This document shows, in pieces, positions 9,649 through 19,862 of a stretch of DNA of 64,000 nt. The notes beneath the pieces were generated by a model. The model saw only the letters and a program-made list of their open reading frames with translations. It made no database searches and had not been told where the DNA came from. The stretch comes from Methylophilus methylotrophus DSM 46235 = ATCC 53528. GTDB taxonomy: Bacteria; Pseudomonadota; Gammaproteobacteria; Burkholderiales; Methylophilaceae. Location: NCBI RefSeq assembly GCF_000378225.1, contig NZ_KB905146.1, positions 62,001 to 126,000 of the forward strand, in the 5' to 3' direction. A program made the position numbers and the translations under genes. Position 1 is the first letter of the stretch; every line of letters begins with the position of its first letter.

Positions 9649-11018
9649 TAGCGGCCCAAGCATGCAGCCTCCAGTGCTTTCACAGCCTCAACAAACACCT
9701 GCGCCCGGTGTTCGTAATTGCGGAACATATCAAAACTGGCGCAGGCCGGTGATAACAATACGGCATCCCCTGCTTCCGCCAGGGTGTTGGCAATATGCAC
9801 GGCGGCCGTTAAATCTACTGCATCCACCACCGGCACTTGCACGTGATGCAATATCTGCTGGATTTTCGGTCCATCGCGGCCAATGAGCACCACCGCCCTG
9901 GCGTGGTTCAACACCGCTTCACGCAACGGGCTAAAATCCTGGCCCTTGCCGTCACCGCCAGCAATCAGCACCACTTTTTGCGGTTTGCCCTGCTTGAGCA
10001 TACCGCTGATGGCGGCACAGGTGGCACCGACATTGGTGCCTTTTGAGTCATCGTAAAAATCCACATCATCAATATTGGCCACCCATTCCACGCGGTGCGG
10101 CAAACCGGCAAAAGACTGCACCGTATGCAGGATAGAGACTTTGTCGATGCCGATGGCTTGTGTGAGTGCAATTGCCGCCAGCGCGTTGGCAATATTATGT
10201 TTGCCTCGGATTTGCAGGCTATCAGCTTCAATATAGTGCCGGTTGCCAGCACATAACCAGCCAGAATCATTGAGTCCGTAATCGTTGATGGTTGGCGAAG
10301 GGTTCACGCCAAAGGAGACTTGCGGCATCTGACCAGCCAGTACTGCACTTGCTGAATCATCACGATTCACGATGGCAATACGGGCATTCTGGTAAATGCG
10401 CGCCTTGGCTTGCCCGTAATCGTGCATGCCGTCATACCTGTCCATATGATCTTCTGACAGATTAAGGATAGTCGCAGCATCGACCTGTAAATTGTGGGTG
10501 GTTTCAAGCTGGAAGCTGGAGAGCTCAAGCACATACACATCAGGCGCCGTCATTTGCAAGGTGTCCAGCACCGGGAGGCCGATATTACCAGCGACAATCG
10601 TATTCAGGCCTGCCTGTTTGCAGATTTCGCCAACTAATGAGGTCACCGTCGTTTTTCCATTGGAGCCGGTAATGGCAATCACCTTGGCATACGGTGCGCG
10701 GAAGCGTGCAAACAATTCCACATCACCCACGACACTCTTGCCCTGTGCCATCAACTCGACAATGACAGGCTCTTTTAACGACACCCCCGGGCTAGCCACA
10801 ATCAGGTCCATCACCGCCAATAAAGAGGGATTGAACGGACCAAGATGGTATTCCACATCTGGAAACTCTTCATGCAAGCGATCAAGGTTCGATGGATGCA
10901 GGCGCGAATCAAACATGACCACTTGCGCACCCATCTGGCGCAGCCAGCGCAACGCTGAGAAGCCGGTGTCACCCAGTCCCAGTACGGCTATACGCTGTTG
11001 TTCAAAGTGCTTTTTCAT
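9648..11018 (-). CDS. murD: UDP-N-acetylmuramoylalanine--D-glutamate ligase
   Basis: Mur ligase adding D-glutamate to UDP-MurNAc-L-Ala. I chose the ATG at 11018, giving 456 residues starting MKKHFEQQRIAVLGLGDTG. A TTG four codons upstream is possible but less likely. The nucleotide-binding LGLGDTGFSALRWL, the ATP loop [17 protein letters not shown], and the late motifs HRVEWV and DDSKGTNVGAT are all present. It begins 28 bases after mraY and its stop overlaps the ftsW start. Confidence 0.98.
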   Translation of the reverse strand: MKKHFEQQRIAVLGLGDTGFSALRWLRQMGAQVVMFDSRLHPSNLDRLHEEFPDVEYHLGPFNPSLLAVMDLIVASPGVSLKEPVIVELMAQGKSVVGDVELFARFRAPYAKVIAITGSNGKTTVTSLVGEICKQAGLNTIVAGNIGLPVLDTLQMTAPDVYVLELSSFQLETTHNLQVDAATILNLSEDHMDRYDGMHDYGQAKARIYQNARIAIVNRDDSASAVLAGQMPQVSFGVNPSPTINDYGLNDSGWLCAGNRHYIEADSLQIRGKHNIANALAAIALTQAIGIDKVSILHTVQSFAGLPHRVEWVANIDDVDFYDDSKGTNVGATCAAISGMLKQGKPQKVVLIAGGDGKGQDFSPLREAVLNHARAVVLIGRDGPKIQQILHHVQVPVVDAVDLTAAVHIANTLAEAGDAVLLSPACASFDMFRNYEHRAQVFVEAVKALEAACLGR

Positions 11019-11046
11019 GTGTTGACCCAACGAATGATCCCGTGTG

Positions 11047-12150
11047 TTATCTCAGTTTCAGGGTGGATAAGCCCACCAGTACCAGCATCATGGTGATAAT
11101 CCAGAAACGCACAACGACTTGTGTCTCTTTCCAGCCTTTTTGTTCATAGTGATGGTGCAATGGCGCCATCAGGAAAATGCGCTTGCCGGTACCGGTCATT
11201 TTTTTGGTGTACTTGAAATACAGCACCTGGGCAGCGACCGAGAAGGTTTCTACCACAAAGACGCCACCCATGATGAACAGCACGATTTCCTGGCGCACAA
11301 TCACGGCCACCACGCCCAACGCAGCCCCTAATGCCAGGGCACCCACGTCTCCCATAAATACTTCTGCCGGATAGGCGTTAAACCAAAGGAAGCCAAGGCC
11401 TGCACCCGCCATGGCCGCACAAAATACCATCAACTCACTGGCACCAGCCACATATGGGATACCCAGATATTTGGAAAAAACTGCGTGACCGGCCACATAG
11501 GAGAAAATCGCCAGAGCACTCCCTACAAGCACCGTTGGTAGTGTCGCCAGGCCGTCCAGGCCATCGGTCAGGTTGACGGCATTGCTACTGCCCACAATCA
11601 CCAGGTAGGTCAATACGATGAAACCCACGGCACCCAGTGGGAAGACCAGATGTTTGAAAAAGGGCACGATCAGCGTGGTTTCAACCGGCGTAGTGGCGGT
11701 GGCGTAGAGAAAACCGGCTACACCGAAACCGATCAGGCTTTGCCAGAAATATTTTTCCTTGGCAGACAAACCCTTAGGATTTTTGTAAACGACCTTACGG
11801 TAATCATCGACCCAACCCACCGCACCAAAACCCAATGTAGTAACCAGTACGACCCAGACAAAACGGTTATGCAGATTGCCCCACAACAAGGTAGAAATAG
11901 CGATAGCCACCAAGATCAGTGCGCCCCCCATGGTCGGCGTCCCAGCCTTGACCAAATGTGTCTGCGGTCCATCATCGCGCACGGACTGACCAACCTTGTA
12001 TTCCGTCAGCTTGCGTATCATGCCAGGCCCGACCAGGAATGAAATTGCCAGTGCAGTCAGTGTCGCCAGGACGGCACGCAAGGTGATGTAATTGAATACA
12101 TGAAATCCATGGATATCTACTGCCAGCCATTTCGCCAGTTCAAGTAACAT
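11047..12150 (-). CDS. mraY: Phospho-N-acetylmuramoyl-pentapeptide-transferase
   Basis: Inner-membrane enzyme that moves phospho-MurNAc-pentapeptide onto undecaprenyl phosphate to make lipid I. The 367 residues have about ten hydrophobic segments. Catalytic motifs are visible: [30 protein letters not shown], and the PLHHHYE loop near the C-terminus. The start has a GGGAGG ribosome binding site close upstream. Only eight bases separate it from murF. Confidence 0.98.
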   Translation of the reverse strand: MLLELAKWLAVDIHGFHVFNYITLRAVLATLTALAISFLVGPGMIRKLTEYKVGQSVRDDGPQTHLVKAGTPTMGGALILVAIAISTLLWGNLHNRFVWVVLVTTLGFGAVGWVDDYRKVVYKNPKGLSAKEKYFWQSLIGFGVAGFLYATATTPVETTLIVPFFKHLVFPLGAVGFIVLTYLVIVGSSNAVNLTDGLDGLATLPTVLVGSALAIFSYVAGHAVFSKYLGIPYVAGASELMVFCAAMAGAGLGFLWFNAYPAEVFMGDVGALALGAALGVVAVIVRQEIVLFIMGGVFVVETFSVAAQVLYFKYTKKMTGTGKRIFLMAPLHHHYEQKGWKETQVVVRFWIITMMLVLVGLSTLKLR

Positions 12151-12158
12151 AAGCCTCC

Positions 12159-13523
12159 CTATTTCCCCACTGATTCAGTGGTTTGTGACCCAACCAAGGC
12201 ATTGACCACACGCTCCATTTGCATAAAGCGTGAGCCCTTCACCAACACCACGTCATTTGTTGTTATTTCTGCCTGCAAGGCAGCCACCAGATCCTCTACG
12301 GAGGCAAAGTGTCGCGCTGATCCGCCAAAGGCTTGCACCGCTGCCTGCGTCAAATTACCCAAGGCATACATCCTGCCTATGCCACTGTCTTTGGCATAAC
12401 GGCCAATTTGCGCATGCATGGCCTCGGCATCTGTGCCCAACTCACCCATATCACCCATAACAAACACCGTGTTTGCGCCTGCGTTTTTCAATACATCCAA
12501 CGCCGCTTTCATGGAGTCCGGATTCGCGTTGTAAGTGTCGTCTATCAGTGTTGCTCCAGTAGCGGCTGTTTTCTGCTGCAATCGCCCCTTCACGCCGCCA
12601 AATCCCTGCAAGCCCTGCGTCACTTCAGCCAGGCTAGCGCCAGCAGCCAGGCTGGCTGCTGCGGCTGCCAACGCATTCATGATGTTATGTGTGCCAGGCA
12701 CAGCCAGCGTCAATTTCGCCTCTTCACCCTGGTAATGCAGTTTGAAAGTTGACGCCACATCCAATACTTCACCTCGCACATCAGCAGCAGGGTGCAAGCC
12801 AAATGTCAGCACCTTGCGCCCGGCATTCAATCCACGCCAGTAGTCAGCAAACTCGCTATCAGCATTGATTACCGCAACACCGTCATGACCCAAGCCGGCA
12901 AAAATCTCACCTTTGGCCTTGGCGATATTTTCACGTGAGCCAAGCTCACCAATATGCGCCGTTCCGGCATTGTTAATCACCGCGACATCTGGCCGCGCCA
13001 GACGCGTCAGGTAATCAATCTCGCCCAGGTGGTTCATGCCCATTTCGATCACGGCACAACGGTGCGCCGGGCGTAAACGCAACAAGGTCAGTGGCATGCC
13101 GATGTCGTTATTAAAATTACCGGCAGTGGCTAGTACATTGTCCGCACCACCGACATGCACCTGCATAATGGCGCTGATCATTTCCTTGGTGGTGGTTTTA
13201 CCATTACTCCCAGTCACAGCAATCAGCGGCAATGCGCGTTGCTGACGCCACCAGCTGGATAATTGGCCCAATGCCAGACGCGTATCTTTCACCAGCACGG
13301 TCGGTAAATCAGTTTCAACAGGCTTGCTCACCAGCGCAGCCACCGCACCCTGCACAGCGACCTGCGGCAGGAAATCGTGACCATCAAACTTTTCGCCAGG
13401 CAAGGCAACAAATAGCTGTCCCGGTTGCACGCGGCGGCTATCGGTGTCGACCGAAGTCACAACGACGTCACCTCCCTGCAGGATGCCTTGCAATACCTCA
13501 GCGATTGTCTGTAGCGAGATCAT
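12159..13523 (-). CDS. murF: UDP-N-acetylmuramoyl-tripeptide--D-alanyl-D-alanine ligase
   Basis: Final cytoplasmic Mur ligase, adding D-Ala-D-Ala. The ATG at 13523 overlaps the murE stop as ATGA and starts [13 protein letters not shown], giving 454 residues. The frame is open 22 codons upstream, but those lie inside murE. The ATP loop [14 protein letters not shown], the ligase signature [11 protein letters not shown], and the later [15 protein letters not shown] motif are diagnostic for MurF. Confidence 0.98.
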   Translation of the reverse strand: MISLQTIAEVLQGILQGGDVVVTSVDTDSRRVQPGQLFVALPGEKFDGHDFLPQVAVQGAVAALVSKPVETDLPTVLVKDTRLALGQLSSWWRQQRALPLIAVTGSNGKTTTKEMISAIMQVHVGGADNVLATAGNFNNDIGMPLTLLRLRPAHRCAVIEMGMNHLGEIDYLTRLARPDVAVINNAGTAHIGELGSRENIAKAKGEIFAGLGHDGVAVINADSEFADYWRGLNAGRKVLTFGLHPAADVRGEVLDVASTFKLHYQGEEAKLTLAVPGTHNIMNALAAAAASLAAGASLAEVTQGLQGFGGVKGRLQQKTAATGATLIDDTYNANPDSMKAALDVLKNAGANTVFVMGDMGELGTDAEAMHAQIGRYAKDSGIGRMYALGNLTQAAVQAFGGSARHFASVEDLVAALQAEITTNDVVLVKGSRFMQMERVVNALVGSQTTESVGK

Positions 13524-14980
13524 GCTGACACCTTCTGACTGAATGTATTCTGATTCAATGCACTTTTTTTCAATGCGTTTTGCACCCACTCGGCATCACT
13601 GAACGGATAGCGAATCCCCTGGATTTCCTGATAGTCCTCGTGGCCTTTACCAGCAACCAACACCACATCTCCTTTTGCTGCCTGGCTGATGGCAAGTGCA
13701 ATCGCTTTGGCCCTGTCTGTTTCTATTTCCATATCCCGCGTCATGCCCTCTGCAATGGCGGCAATAATCGCGTAGGGATTCTCAGAGCGCGGATTGTCGT
13801 TGGTTACAATCACGGTATCAGCCAGTTCGTCGGCAATACGGCCCATTTCACTGCGTTTGCCCGCATCGCGGTCACCGCCACAACCGAATACGCAGAGCAA
13901 TCTGCCACGTGCCTGGATACGCAAAGTGTGTAAAGCCTTTTCCAATGCGTCTGGCGTGTGTGCATAATCGACCACTACCAGCGGTAAATCCCCCCCACCA
14001 AACATCTGCATACGACCAGCGACTGGGACCAGGCCAGAGACTGCCTGCAACGCCGCTGGCAAAGCCACATCATGCGCAAGCAGGCTGGTCAGCACTGCCA
14101 GCGCGTTATACACATTGAACTGCCCCAGGGCATGCAACTGGATATCGCCACGGCCTTGCGCCGTGCGCACCTGGATTTCAAAACCCGTGGCATGCATGGT
14201 AACGGCAGTAGCACAGACATCAGCTTCCTGGTGCAAGCCGTAACTCAACACTTTTTTGCCCTGCTTGCGCAGCGCATCTATCAAGCTCAGGCCAAAGGTA
14301 TCGTCCGCATTAACGACAGAAGCAGAGAGGGTTTGCCAGTCAAACAGTTTGCGTTTGGCTGCTTGGTATGCCTCCATTGTCTGGTGGTAATCAAGGTGGT
14401 CACGCGTCAGGTTAGTGAACACTGCCACATCAAAAGCAACGCCATTGACTCGCCCCTGATCCAAGCCATGTGAAGACACCTCCATCGCCACCATGCGTAC
14501 TTCATCCAGTACGAAGGTGGCCAGCAACTTTTGTAATTCCACCGGCCCTGGCGTGGTGTTCTGGGTTGGCTGCAAGTCATCCAGTGCTCCGTTACCCAAC
14601 GTGCCAATCACGGCCGATTTCTGCTGAAGGAAGCGGTAGGCTTGCGCCAACCAGTGGGTGACTGTTGTTTTACCGTTAGTGCCCGTGACGCCCACGCACC
14701 ACAGCTGTTCGGAAGGATCCTTATAAAACTGGCTGGCAATATGCCCAACTTGCGACTTGAGGTCAGGGATGGCGATATTGTGCACCGTCCATTCCGGGTT
14801 CCAGTCAAACCCCTGGCTGTCCCAGATCACGGTATTCACCCCTTTGGCGATGGCGTCTTCAATATAGTCACGGCCATCGCTGTGCTGGCCCGGGTAGGCC
14901 AGGAACAAGCCATGCTTTTCCACCTGGCGGCTATCTGCCGTAATGCCGTGCACGGGCGCTGGAATAATGTATTTACTCAC
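13520..14980 (-). CDS. murE: UDP-MurNAc-tripeptide synthetase (meso-DAP adding)
   Basis: Mur ligase adding the third residue of the stem peptide. The 486 residues carry the ATP loop VTGTNGKTTVTHWL, the MEVSSHGLDQGRV segment, VVDYAHTPDALEKAL, and FGCGGDRDAGKRS. The motif DNPRSENP in the C-terminal domain is the one associated with meso-diaminopimelate as substrate, as opposed to lysine. It overlaps ftsI upstream and murF downstream by four bases each. Confidence 0.98.
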   Translation of the reverse strand: MSKYIIPAPVHGITADSRQVEKHGLFLAYPGQHSDGRDYIEDAIAKGVNTVIWDSQGFDWNPEWTVHNIAIPDLKSQVGHIASQFYKDPSEQLWCVGVTGTNGKTTVTHWLAQAYRFLQQKSAVIGTLGNGALDDLQPTQNTTPGPVELQKLLATFVLDEVRMVAMEVSSHGLDQGRVNGVAFDVAVFTNLTRDHLDYHQTMEAYQAAKRKLFDWQTLSASVVNADDTFGLSLIDALRKQGKKVLSYGLHQEADVCATAVTMHATGFEIQVRTAQGRGDIQLHALGQFNVYNALAVLTSLLAHDVALPAALQAVSGLVPVAGRMQMFGGGDLPLVVVDYAHTPDALEKALHTLRIQARGRLLCVFGCGGDRDAGKRSEMGRIADELADTVIVTNDNPRSENPYAIIAAIAEGMTRDMEIETDRAKAIALAISQAAKGDVVLVAGKGHEDYQEIQGIRYPFSDAEWVQNALKKSALNQNTFSQKVSA

Positions 14981-16710
14981 ATCGCCTCCTTCACTTCGGC
15001 CGCATCGGCAGGGGTTGCGATTGGCAATGCATTGCCATCCTGCGGAATCACCAGCATACGCAACACATCGTTCATGACCGCACTAAACACCGGCGCAGCC
15101 ACGCTGCCGCCGTAATATTCGCCATTGCTAGGCTCATCTATCATCACCGCCATGATCAGGCGTGGATTGGAAGCCGGCACCATACCGACAAAGGAACCCA
15201 CGTATTTATCATGCTCATATCCACTCGCACCCAACTTGTGCGCTGTTCCTGTCTTACCTGCCACGCGATAACCTGTGACTTGCGCTTTCAGTGCGGTACC
15301 ACCCGGTTGCACCACGAGTTCCAGCATATCCTTGACTGCGTTGGCAACCTTGGCTGAGAACACCTGGCGCCCCACTGGCGGCTCAGGCAGCTTGGTCAGC
15401 GTGACGGGCAATAGCTCACCCTCATTGGCAAACACGGTGTAGGCGCGCGCCAATTGCAGCAAGGTCACGCTGATACCGTGGCCGTAAGACATGGTGGCCT
15501 GCTCAATCGGGCGCCAGGTTTTGTAATCGCGCACCTTGCCAGAAGCCTCTCCCGGGAAGCCAATTTTGGTGGGTGTGCCAAAACCCAGTTGTACATAGGT
15601 ATTCCACAACTGCTCGCGATTCAGGTCGAGCGCCATTTTGGCCGAACCGACGTTGGATGACTTTTGAATCACTTGCGACACGCTTAACACCTGATTCGGG
15701 TGTGCGTCGTGTATGGTCGCCGAGCCTATGCGCAGGTAACCTGGTGCCGTCTGGATCTTGGTATCCGGCTGGTAAGGGCCGAACTCCATGGCCGCTGCTG
15801 CGGTCACCGGCTTCATGGTCGAGCCTGGCTCAAAAATATTGACGATGGCAGAGTTGCGCAATTTGCTAGCAACATTGACTGGATTGTTCGGGTTGTAAGT
15901 AGGTATATTGACCAAGGCCAAGACTTCGCCCGTTTTGGCATCAAGCACCACGGCAGCACCTGCCTTGGCCTTGTGCTTTTCAACTGCGCGGGACAATTCA
16001 CGGTGGACCACATATTGCACGGTCCGGTCTATGCTCAATACCAGGTCCTGGCCATCATGCGGTAGTTTCACCGCAACCAGGTCTTCCACGACATGCCCCT
16101 TGCGGTCACGCACAAAGTCGCGTTTGCCTGGCGTGCCAGACAGCACATTGTTGCGGTACAGCTCCATGCCTTCCACGCCTGTGTCATCGACACCCGTGAA
16201 ACCGACGATATGCGCCGCCACTTCTGCCGCAGGGTAGAAGCGTTTGTATTCTTTCTGACTGAATACGCCGGGCACTTTCATTGCCATCACCTGTTTTGCC
16301 ACATCGGGCGCCACTCTCCGTTTGATATACACAAATTCTTTTTTCTTTTGCTGCACTTTTTGCTGCAGCTCCTTTGCTGGCATGTCCAGCAATTTAGCCA
16401 TCTGTTTCAGTTGAACCGGCGATATTTGCACGTCGGTCGGGTTCACCCATAACGACTCCACCGGCAGGCTGATGGCCAATGGCTTGAAGTGTCGGTCATA
16501 AATCTTGCCTCTATGCGGCATCAGCACTACTTTGCGCCGCGAAAACGCTTCACCCTTTTTAATCAGGTAATCCTTATGCAGGGTTTGCAGGTAGAACCCG
16601 CGCCCCAGCAACAGGCCAAAACTCAACAACAGCAACACCAGCAGCGTCCTGCGACGCCAGGCTGGCAGCTTGACCAGCTTGTGTTGACTCTCTTTAAGCA
16701 GCATGACCAT
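14977..16710 (-). CDS. ftsI: Septal peptidoglycan transpeptidase FtsI (PBP3)
   Basis: Monofunctional class B penicillin-binding protein that cross-links septal peptidoglycan. The 577 residues start with a cytoplasmic tail and one membrane anchor at about 22-40, followed by a dimerisation domain with HRGKIYDR. The transpeptidase triad is visible: STMK in FEPGSTMKPV, SSN in QKSSNVGSAK, and KTGT in AGKTGTAHK. The start could be M1 or M3. It overlaps murE by ATGA and follows ftsL by 20 bases. Confidence 0.98.
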   Translation of the reverse strand: MVMLLKESQHKLVKLPAWRRRTLLVLLLLSFGLLLGRGFYLQTLHKDYLIKKGEAFSRRKVVLMPHRGKIYDRHFKPLAISLPVESLWVNPTDVQISPVQLKQMAKLLDMPAKELQQKVQQKKKEFVYIKRRVAPDVAKQVMAMKVPGVFSQKEYKRFYPAAEVAAHIVGFTGVDDTGVEGMELYRNNVLSGTPGKRDFVRDRKGHVVEDLVAVKLPHDGQDLVLSIDRTVQYVVHRELSRAVEKHKAKAGAAVVLDAKTGEVLALVNIPTYNPNNPVNVASKLRNSAIVNIFEPGSTMKPVTAAAAMEFGPYQPDTKIQTAPGYLRIGSATIHDAHPNQVLSVSQVIQKSSNVGSAKMALDLNREQLWNTYVQLGFGTPTKIGFPGEASGKVRDYKTWRPIEQATMSYGHGISVTLLQLARAYTVFANEGELLPVTLTKLPEPPVGRQVFSAKVANAVKDMLELVVQPGGTALKAQVTGYRVAGKTGTAHKLGASGYEHDKYVGSFVGMVPASNPRLIMAVMIDEPSNGEYYGGSVAAPVFSAVMNDVLRMLVIPQDGNALPIATPADAAEVKEAM

Positions 16711-16730
16711 TTCAGTGCAACAACTTCCAC

Positions 16731-17009
16731 CTACGGTGCAGACGGAACATCCACCATAATCACCTGCGTTTGCTGCATGCTTGGGCTATGCATATGCAAA
16801 CGCGTGGTGGCGAACTCTTCCAGCCGCGAATGCATGGCCCAGGTACTTTGCTCAATCTGCAGTTGGTCGTATTCGGTCATGTACTGCTTGGTCAACATTT
16901 CCTGTCTGTCCAGCTCAAAATACAATTTGCGCGCCTTGTATTGCGCTGTGACCACCCCCAGTGCCATGGCGATGGTCAATGCAAACAAGATCAAATTCAG
17001 GCGCAACAT
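16731..17009 (-). CDS. ftsL: Cell division protein FtsL
   Basis: Small bitopic divisome protein forming a coiled-coil complex with FtsB and FtsQ. The 92 residues have a membrane segment at about 3-22 and then a periplasmic helix rich in heptad-spaced leucines (for example KARKLYFELDRQEML). A GGGGG-rich ribosome binding site precedes the ATG. The family is poorly conserved, so the call relies on size, topology and the position between rsmH and ftsI. Confidence 0.93.
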   Translation of the reverse strand: MLRLNLILFALTIAMALGVVTAQYKARKLYFELDRQEMLTKQYMTEYDQLQIEQSTWAMHSRLEEFATTRLHMHSPSMQQTQVIMVDVPSAP

Positions 17010-17018
17010 GCATGCCCC

Positions 17019-18008
17019 CTATTGCACACTGGTGCGCTCAGCTACACGCAGCACCGCGCTACGCGAACGCACATTGGCCGTCACTTCTGCCTTGCCGGGC
17101 TTGATGGCTTTGCCTACAGCAATCAAACGCGGCTGTGGCAAATCCTTGGCGCGCACGGGCAACCCGGCTGGCAGGTTGTCCCTATCCGCCTCAGACTGGA
17201 TAAAGCGTTTGACGATACGGTCTTCCAGCGAATGGAAACTGATCACCGCCAAGCGGCCTTGCGGACGCAGTAAACGCAAACAATCCGGCAGCACTAGCGA
17301 GAGTTCCTCAAGCTCTTGATTGACGAAAATCCGTAGAGCCTGAAATGTGCGCGTTGCAGGGTTCTGGCCCGGCTCAACCTTTGGGATGGCGCTTGCCACG
17401 ACCTTGGCAAGTTGTCCCGTCGTGGTGACGGCACGCCCATCTTCGCGCTCCTTAACAATCGCCCTTGCAACCTGCTTAGCAAACCGTTCTTCACCATAAT
17501 CCTTAATTACCTCCACCAATTTTTTTTCTGGCATTTCAACCAACCACTCCGCCGCAGTCTTACCCCGGCTTTGATCCATACGCATATCCAGCGGCCCGTC
17601 AAAACGGAAACTGAACCCACGCTCACCTTCATCAATCTGCGGCGACGAAATGCCCAAATCTAGCAAAATGCCATCCACCGCCTGCACACCCTGCTCAGCC
17701 AAGACCGTGGTCATGGACGAAAAATGCGCGTGCACCATGCTAAAACGCGCATCTGCAATCGCTTGCCCATGCGCCACCGCCGCCAGGTCGCGATCCAGCG
17801 CGATCAAACGGCCCTGACTACCCAACCTGGAAAGTATGAGGCGGCTGTGTCCACCCCGGCCAAAGGTACCATCGACATACACACCATCCGCTTTCACATT
17901 CAAGGCTTCCACGGCCTCATGCAACAACACGGTGATATGACTGGCGGCGACTGGTGACACTGACGTTTCCGTCAAGGACGCGGGCGCTGGCTTCGCGCCC
18001 CGCGTCAT
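17019..18008 (-). CDS. rsmH: 16S rRNA (cytosine1402-N4)-methyltransferase
   Basis: SAM-dependent enzyme that N4-methylates C1402 in the ribosomal decoding centre. Its partner RsmI, which modifies the same nucleotide at the 2'-O, is also in this window at 22.8-23.7 kb. The 329 residues have the SAM motif [36 protein letters not shown]-type sequence near residue 120, and [14 protein letters not shown]. The N-terminus is about 20 residues longer than usual and low in complexity. It overlaps mraZ by ATGA. Confidence 0.97.
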   Translation of the reverse strand: MTRGAKPAPASLTETSVSPVAASHITVLLHEAVEALNVKADGVYVDGTFGRGGHSRLILSRLGSQGRLIALDRDLAAVAHGQAIADARFSMVHAHFSSMTTVLAEQGVQAVDGILLDLGISSPQIDEGERGFSFRFDGPLDMRMDQSRGKTAAEWLVEMPEKKLVEVIKDYGEERFAKQVARAIVKEREDGRAVTTTGQLAKVVASAIPKVEPGQNPATRTFQALRIFVNQELEELSLVLPDCLRLLRPQGRLAVISFHSLEDRIVKRFIQSEADRDNLPAGLPVRAKDLPQPRLIAVGKAIKPGKAEVTANVRSRSAVLRVAERTSVQ

Positions 18009-18451
18009 AGCGAGAATCCTTCTAGCTCTTGCGGGATCTGTAATTGATCAGCCGCCATCAGGCTTTCTAATTGCTGATCCCATGCAGCAACATCCCATAA
18101 CTCAAAATGACTACCTTGCCCGACCATCATCACATCCTTGTCGAGCTTGGCAAACTTGCGCAGTACGGCATTCACCAGCAAACGACCGGCAGAGTCCAGA
18201 TGCATCACATCTGCCTGACCCACGATCATGCGTTGAATACCACTGGTTTGAGGATTAAAACTGGACAAACTGGTCAGCTTGGTTTCAATCGGCTCCCAAG
18301 CCGCTTGTGGATACAGAATCAGGCAACGATGCGGGTGTGCAGTTAGCACCACCTCTCCTTGGCCACCTGCGGTCAGGGCGTCCCTATGCTTGGCCGGTAC
18401 ACTGAGCCGCCCTTTCGCATCCAAACTTAACTGTACCGCCCCGCGAAACAT
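18005..18451 (-). CDS. mraZ: MraZ transcriptional regulator of the dcw cluster
   Basis: First gene of the cluster, encoding an AbrB-like ring-forming DNA-binding protein that in E. coli represses its own promoter. The 148 residues contain two copies of the swapped-hairpin motif: [16 protein letters not shown] near residue 11 and [16 protein letters not shown] near residue 85. The start ATG at 18451 has an AGGA site 11 bases upstream. Candidate GTGGG-type binding sites lie in its own leader, consistent with autoregulation. Confidence 0.97.
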   Translation of the reverse strand: MFRGAVQLSLDAKGRLSVPAKHRDALTAGGQGEVVLTAHPHRCLILYPQAAWEPIETKLTSLSSFNPQTSGIQRMIVGQADVMHLDSAGRLLVNAVLRKFAKLDKDVMMVGQGSHFELWDVAAWDQQLESLMAADQLQIPQELEGFSL

Positions 18452-18466
18452 GATTTATTGTTCCTA

Positions 18467-18524
18467 CCCACCTGTTTTTGAGAAAAATGGTATAAATTTC
18501 CCACAAATCAACACAAAACCACCC
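18467..18524 (-). promoter_or_regulatory. Candidate MraZ binding boxes
   Basis: Three GTGGG-like words on the minus strand (complements of 18467-18472, 18500-18505 and 18519-18524) lie between the mraZ start and its promoter. MraZ is known to bind repeated TGGG-type boxes upstream of its gene. The spacing here (19 and 33 bases) is not the regular short spacing of the E. coli sites, so this is a suggestion only. Confidence 0.35.
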
Positions 18525-18532
18525 TTTTGCAC

Positions 18533-18561
18533 ACTATAGTTAAAAAAAAAGTGCTTGGCAA
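18533..18561 (-). promoter_or_regulatory. Sigma70-type promoter of mraZ and the dcw cluster
   Basis: On the minus strand TTGCCA (18561-18556) is followed after exactly 17 bases by TATAGT (18538-18533). The start of transcription would be near 18526, giving a leader of about 75 bases. The -35 box lies in the loop-side of an inverted repeat (AAGTGCTT and AAGCACTT) that is followed by a run of nine T on the same strand, so the same bases could also act as a terminator. Confidence 0.7.
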
Positions 18562-18796
18562 GCACTTTGGTGAAAAAATCCCTTTTAAAGACAATGACTT
18601 ATGCTGTTTTAACAAAGCAATTTAAATCAACACATTGGCGCAACCAATACACAAAGTTGTTTAATAAAAATAGCTATCCCATTGAAAATATTGAATAATT
18701 AAAAAACGTTACTTTTTGATGATTTTTCCGGCATCAAACAAGTGCTATTCGGTCAAATCTTTTACCATTTTCATAAGTAGCCATACACAAATCCAT
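18562..18796. other. AT-rich intergenic region between mraZ and the glutaredoxin gene
   Basis: This stretch separates divergent genes. It is strongly AT-rich and holds the upstream part of the mraZ promoter hairpin. The glutaredoxin frame remains open back to 18716, but that part is not protein-like. No RNA gene is recognisable, although a minus-strand transcript would end at the hairpin and T-run at 18541-18570. Confidence 0.4.
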
Positions 18797-19168
18797 ATGT
18801 CCCGCAGATTGAAATTTTTACTGGCTGGCACCATCATTCTGATTACCATGGAGTGGCGAACCTTGCTTTATTACGTATTACCGCCACCAGACTTCAGCCA
18901 GGGCAAAGTGGTGCTGTATGCCACCGACTGGTGCCCTTATTGCGAAAAAACCAGAACCCTCCTTGAACAGCGGCACATTCCTTACAAGGAATACAATATA
19001 GAATCGTCAGAGGAGGGCCGCCATCAATACAAGCAGCTCGCGGGAAAGGGTGTTCCGGTGCTATTGGTTGATGGTGAAGTGGTGCGTGGATATCACGAGA
19101 AAAGAATGGTTGCAGTGCTGAATCAGTGGCAAGCCAGACAACACAACAAAACAGTCAAAGAGAAATAA
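18797..19168 (+). CDS. Membrane-anchored glutaredoxin-family protein
   Basis: Thiol-disulfide oxidoreductase of the glutaredoxin fold. From the ATG at 18797 it has 123 residues: a hydrophobic segment at about 6-20 that should anchor or export it, then a glutaredoxin domain with the active site CPYC in TDWCPYCEKTR, and the conserved GVPVLLVDGEVVRGY segment containing the cis-proline. An upstream start at 18716 is possible but adds an unlikely N-terminus. No good ribosome binding site is visible at either. It stands alone between mraZ and a terminator. The redox partner is unknown. Confidence 0.85.
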   Translation: MSRRLKFLLAGTIILITMEWRTLLYYVLPPPDFSQGKVVLYATDWCPYCEKTRTLLEQRHIPYKEYNIESSEEGRHQYKQLAGKGVPVLLVDGEVVRGYHEKRMVAVLNQWQARQHNKTVKEK

Positions 19169-19323
19169 GCGAACCGGCAAGAGGATGATGGAGACAATCG
19201 GGTAGCCATAGCCATTCATCCATGACAGGCATTACTTACGCACCCTTGCTGGCAGCCAACTGAATCTCACAATGGCATCAGGTATTGATATCCGAAGAGA
19301 CCACTTAAACAGCTCATTTATTT

Positions 19324-19355
19324 GGAAAACGCCGAAGCGGATCACGGCGTTTTCC
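19324..19355. terminator. Bidirectional hairpin terminator
   Basis: Perfect 11-base-pair inverted repeat, GGAAAACGCCG and CGGCGTTTTCC, with a 10-base loop. T-rich bases follow in both directions. It lies between the glutaredoxin gene and the convergent membrane-protein remnant. Confidence 0.6.
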
Positions 19356-19394
19356 TTCGTATGCATTCAGCAAGCTAAAATAGGCACAGCAGCA

Positions 19395-19862
19395 TTACTG
19401 CCCTGTACCACTTTTAAGAAGATCGGTATTAAAACCGAACACCTTACCCGCCCAGATAAACACCACCCACACCAGCACGCCAAAGGGCAAAAGTGGCATT
19501 TCAGCATATATATGAGTCACATTCACATAAGGGATATCGTATATCCAGTAATTCGGGTTGGTCACAGGCAATGCTGGATGTGCACCATCATAGTTCCAAA
19601 CCTCCCAGAAAAATCCGTTGAACAATGAGCTGAGCGCCATCAGCAGGACAGGACTCCAATTGCCATTAGCGAGATCAGTAAACGGTGTCCAGATACCCCG
19701 CATCATCAATATATCAGCGATGCCTATCAGTGGCGCGATCCACATGGCCCAGAACAAAGGATAAGGCCAGAACGGTACGGCGGCAAACAACACAAAACTC
19801 AAATACAACATTGGCTTTGCCGGGAGCGCAAGTGCGGGGCCTGTAAATAACGACCTGCGATC
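19395..19862 (-). pseudogene. C-terminal fragment of a multi-spanning membrane protein
   Basis: The first ATG is at 19811 and gives 138 residues, but the protein-like reading continues upstream of it without a start codon to a stop at 19860-19862. The visible part has two or three hydrophobic segments and the aromatic motif GFFWEVWNY followed by an EMPLLPFG segment. I recall this pattern from the C-terminal third of uncharacterised bacterial membrane proteins of about 250-300 residues. The missing N-terminal half suggests a truncated remnant. A short functional protein from 19811 cannot be excluded. Confidence 0.5.
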
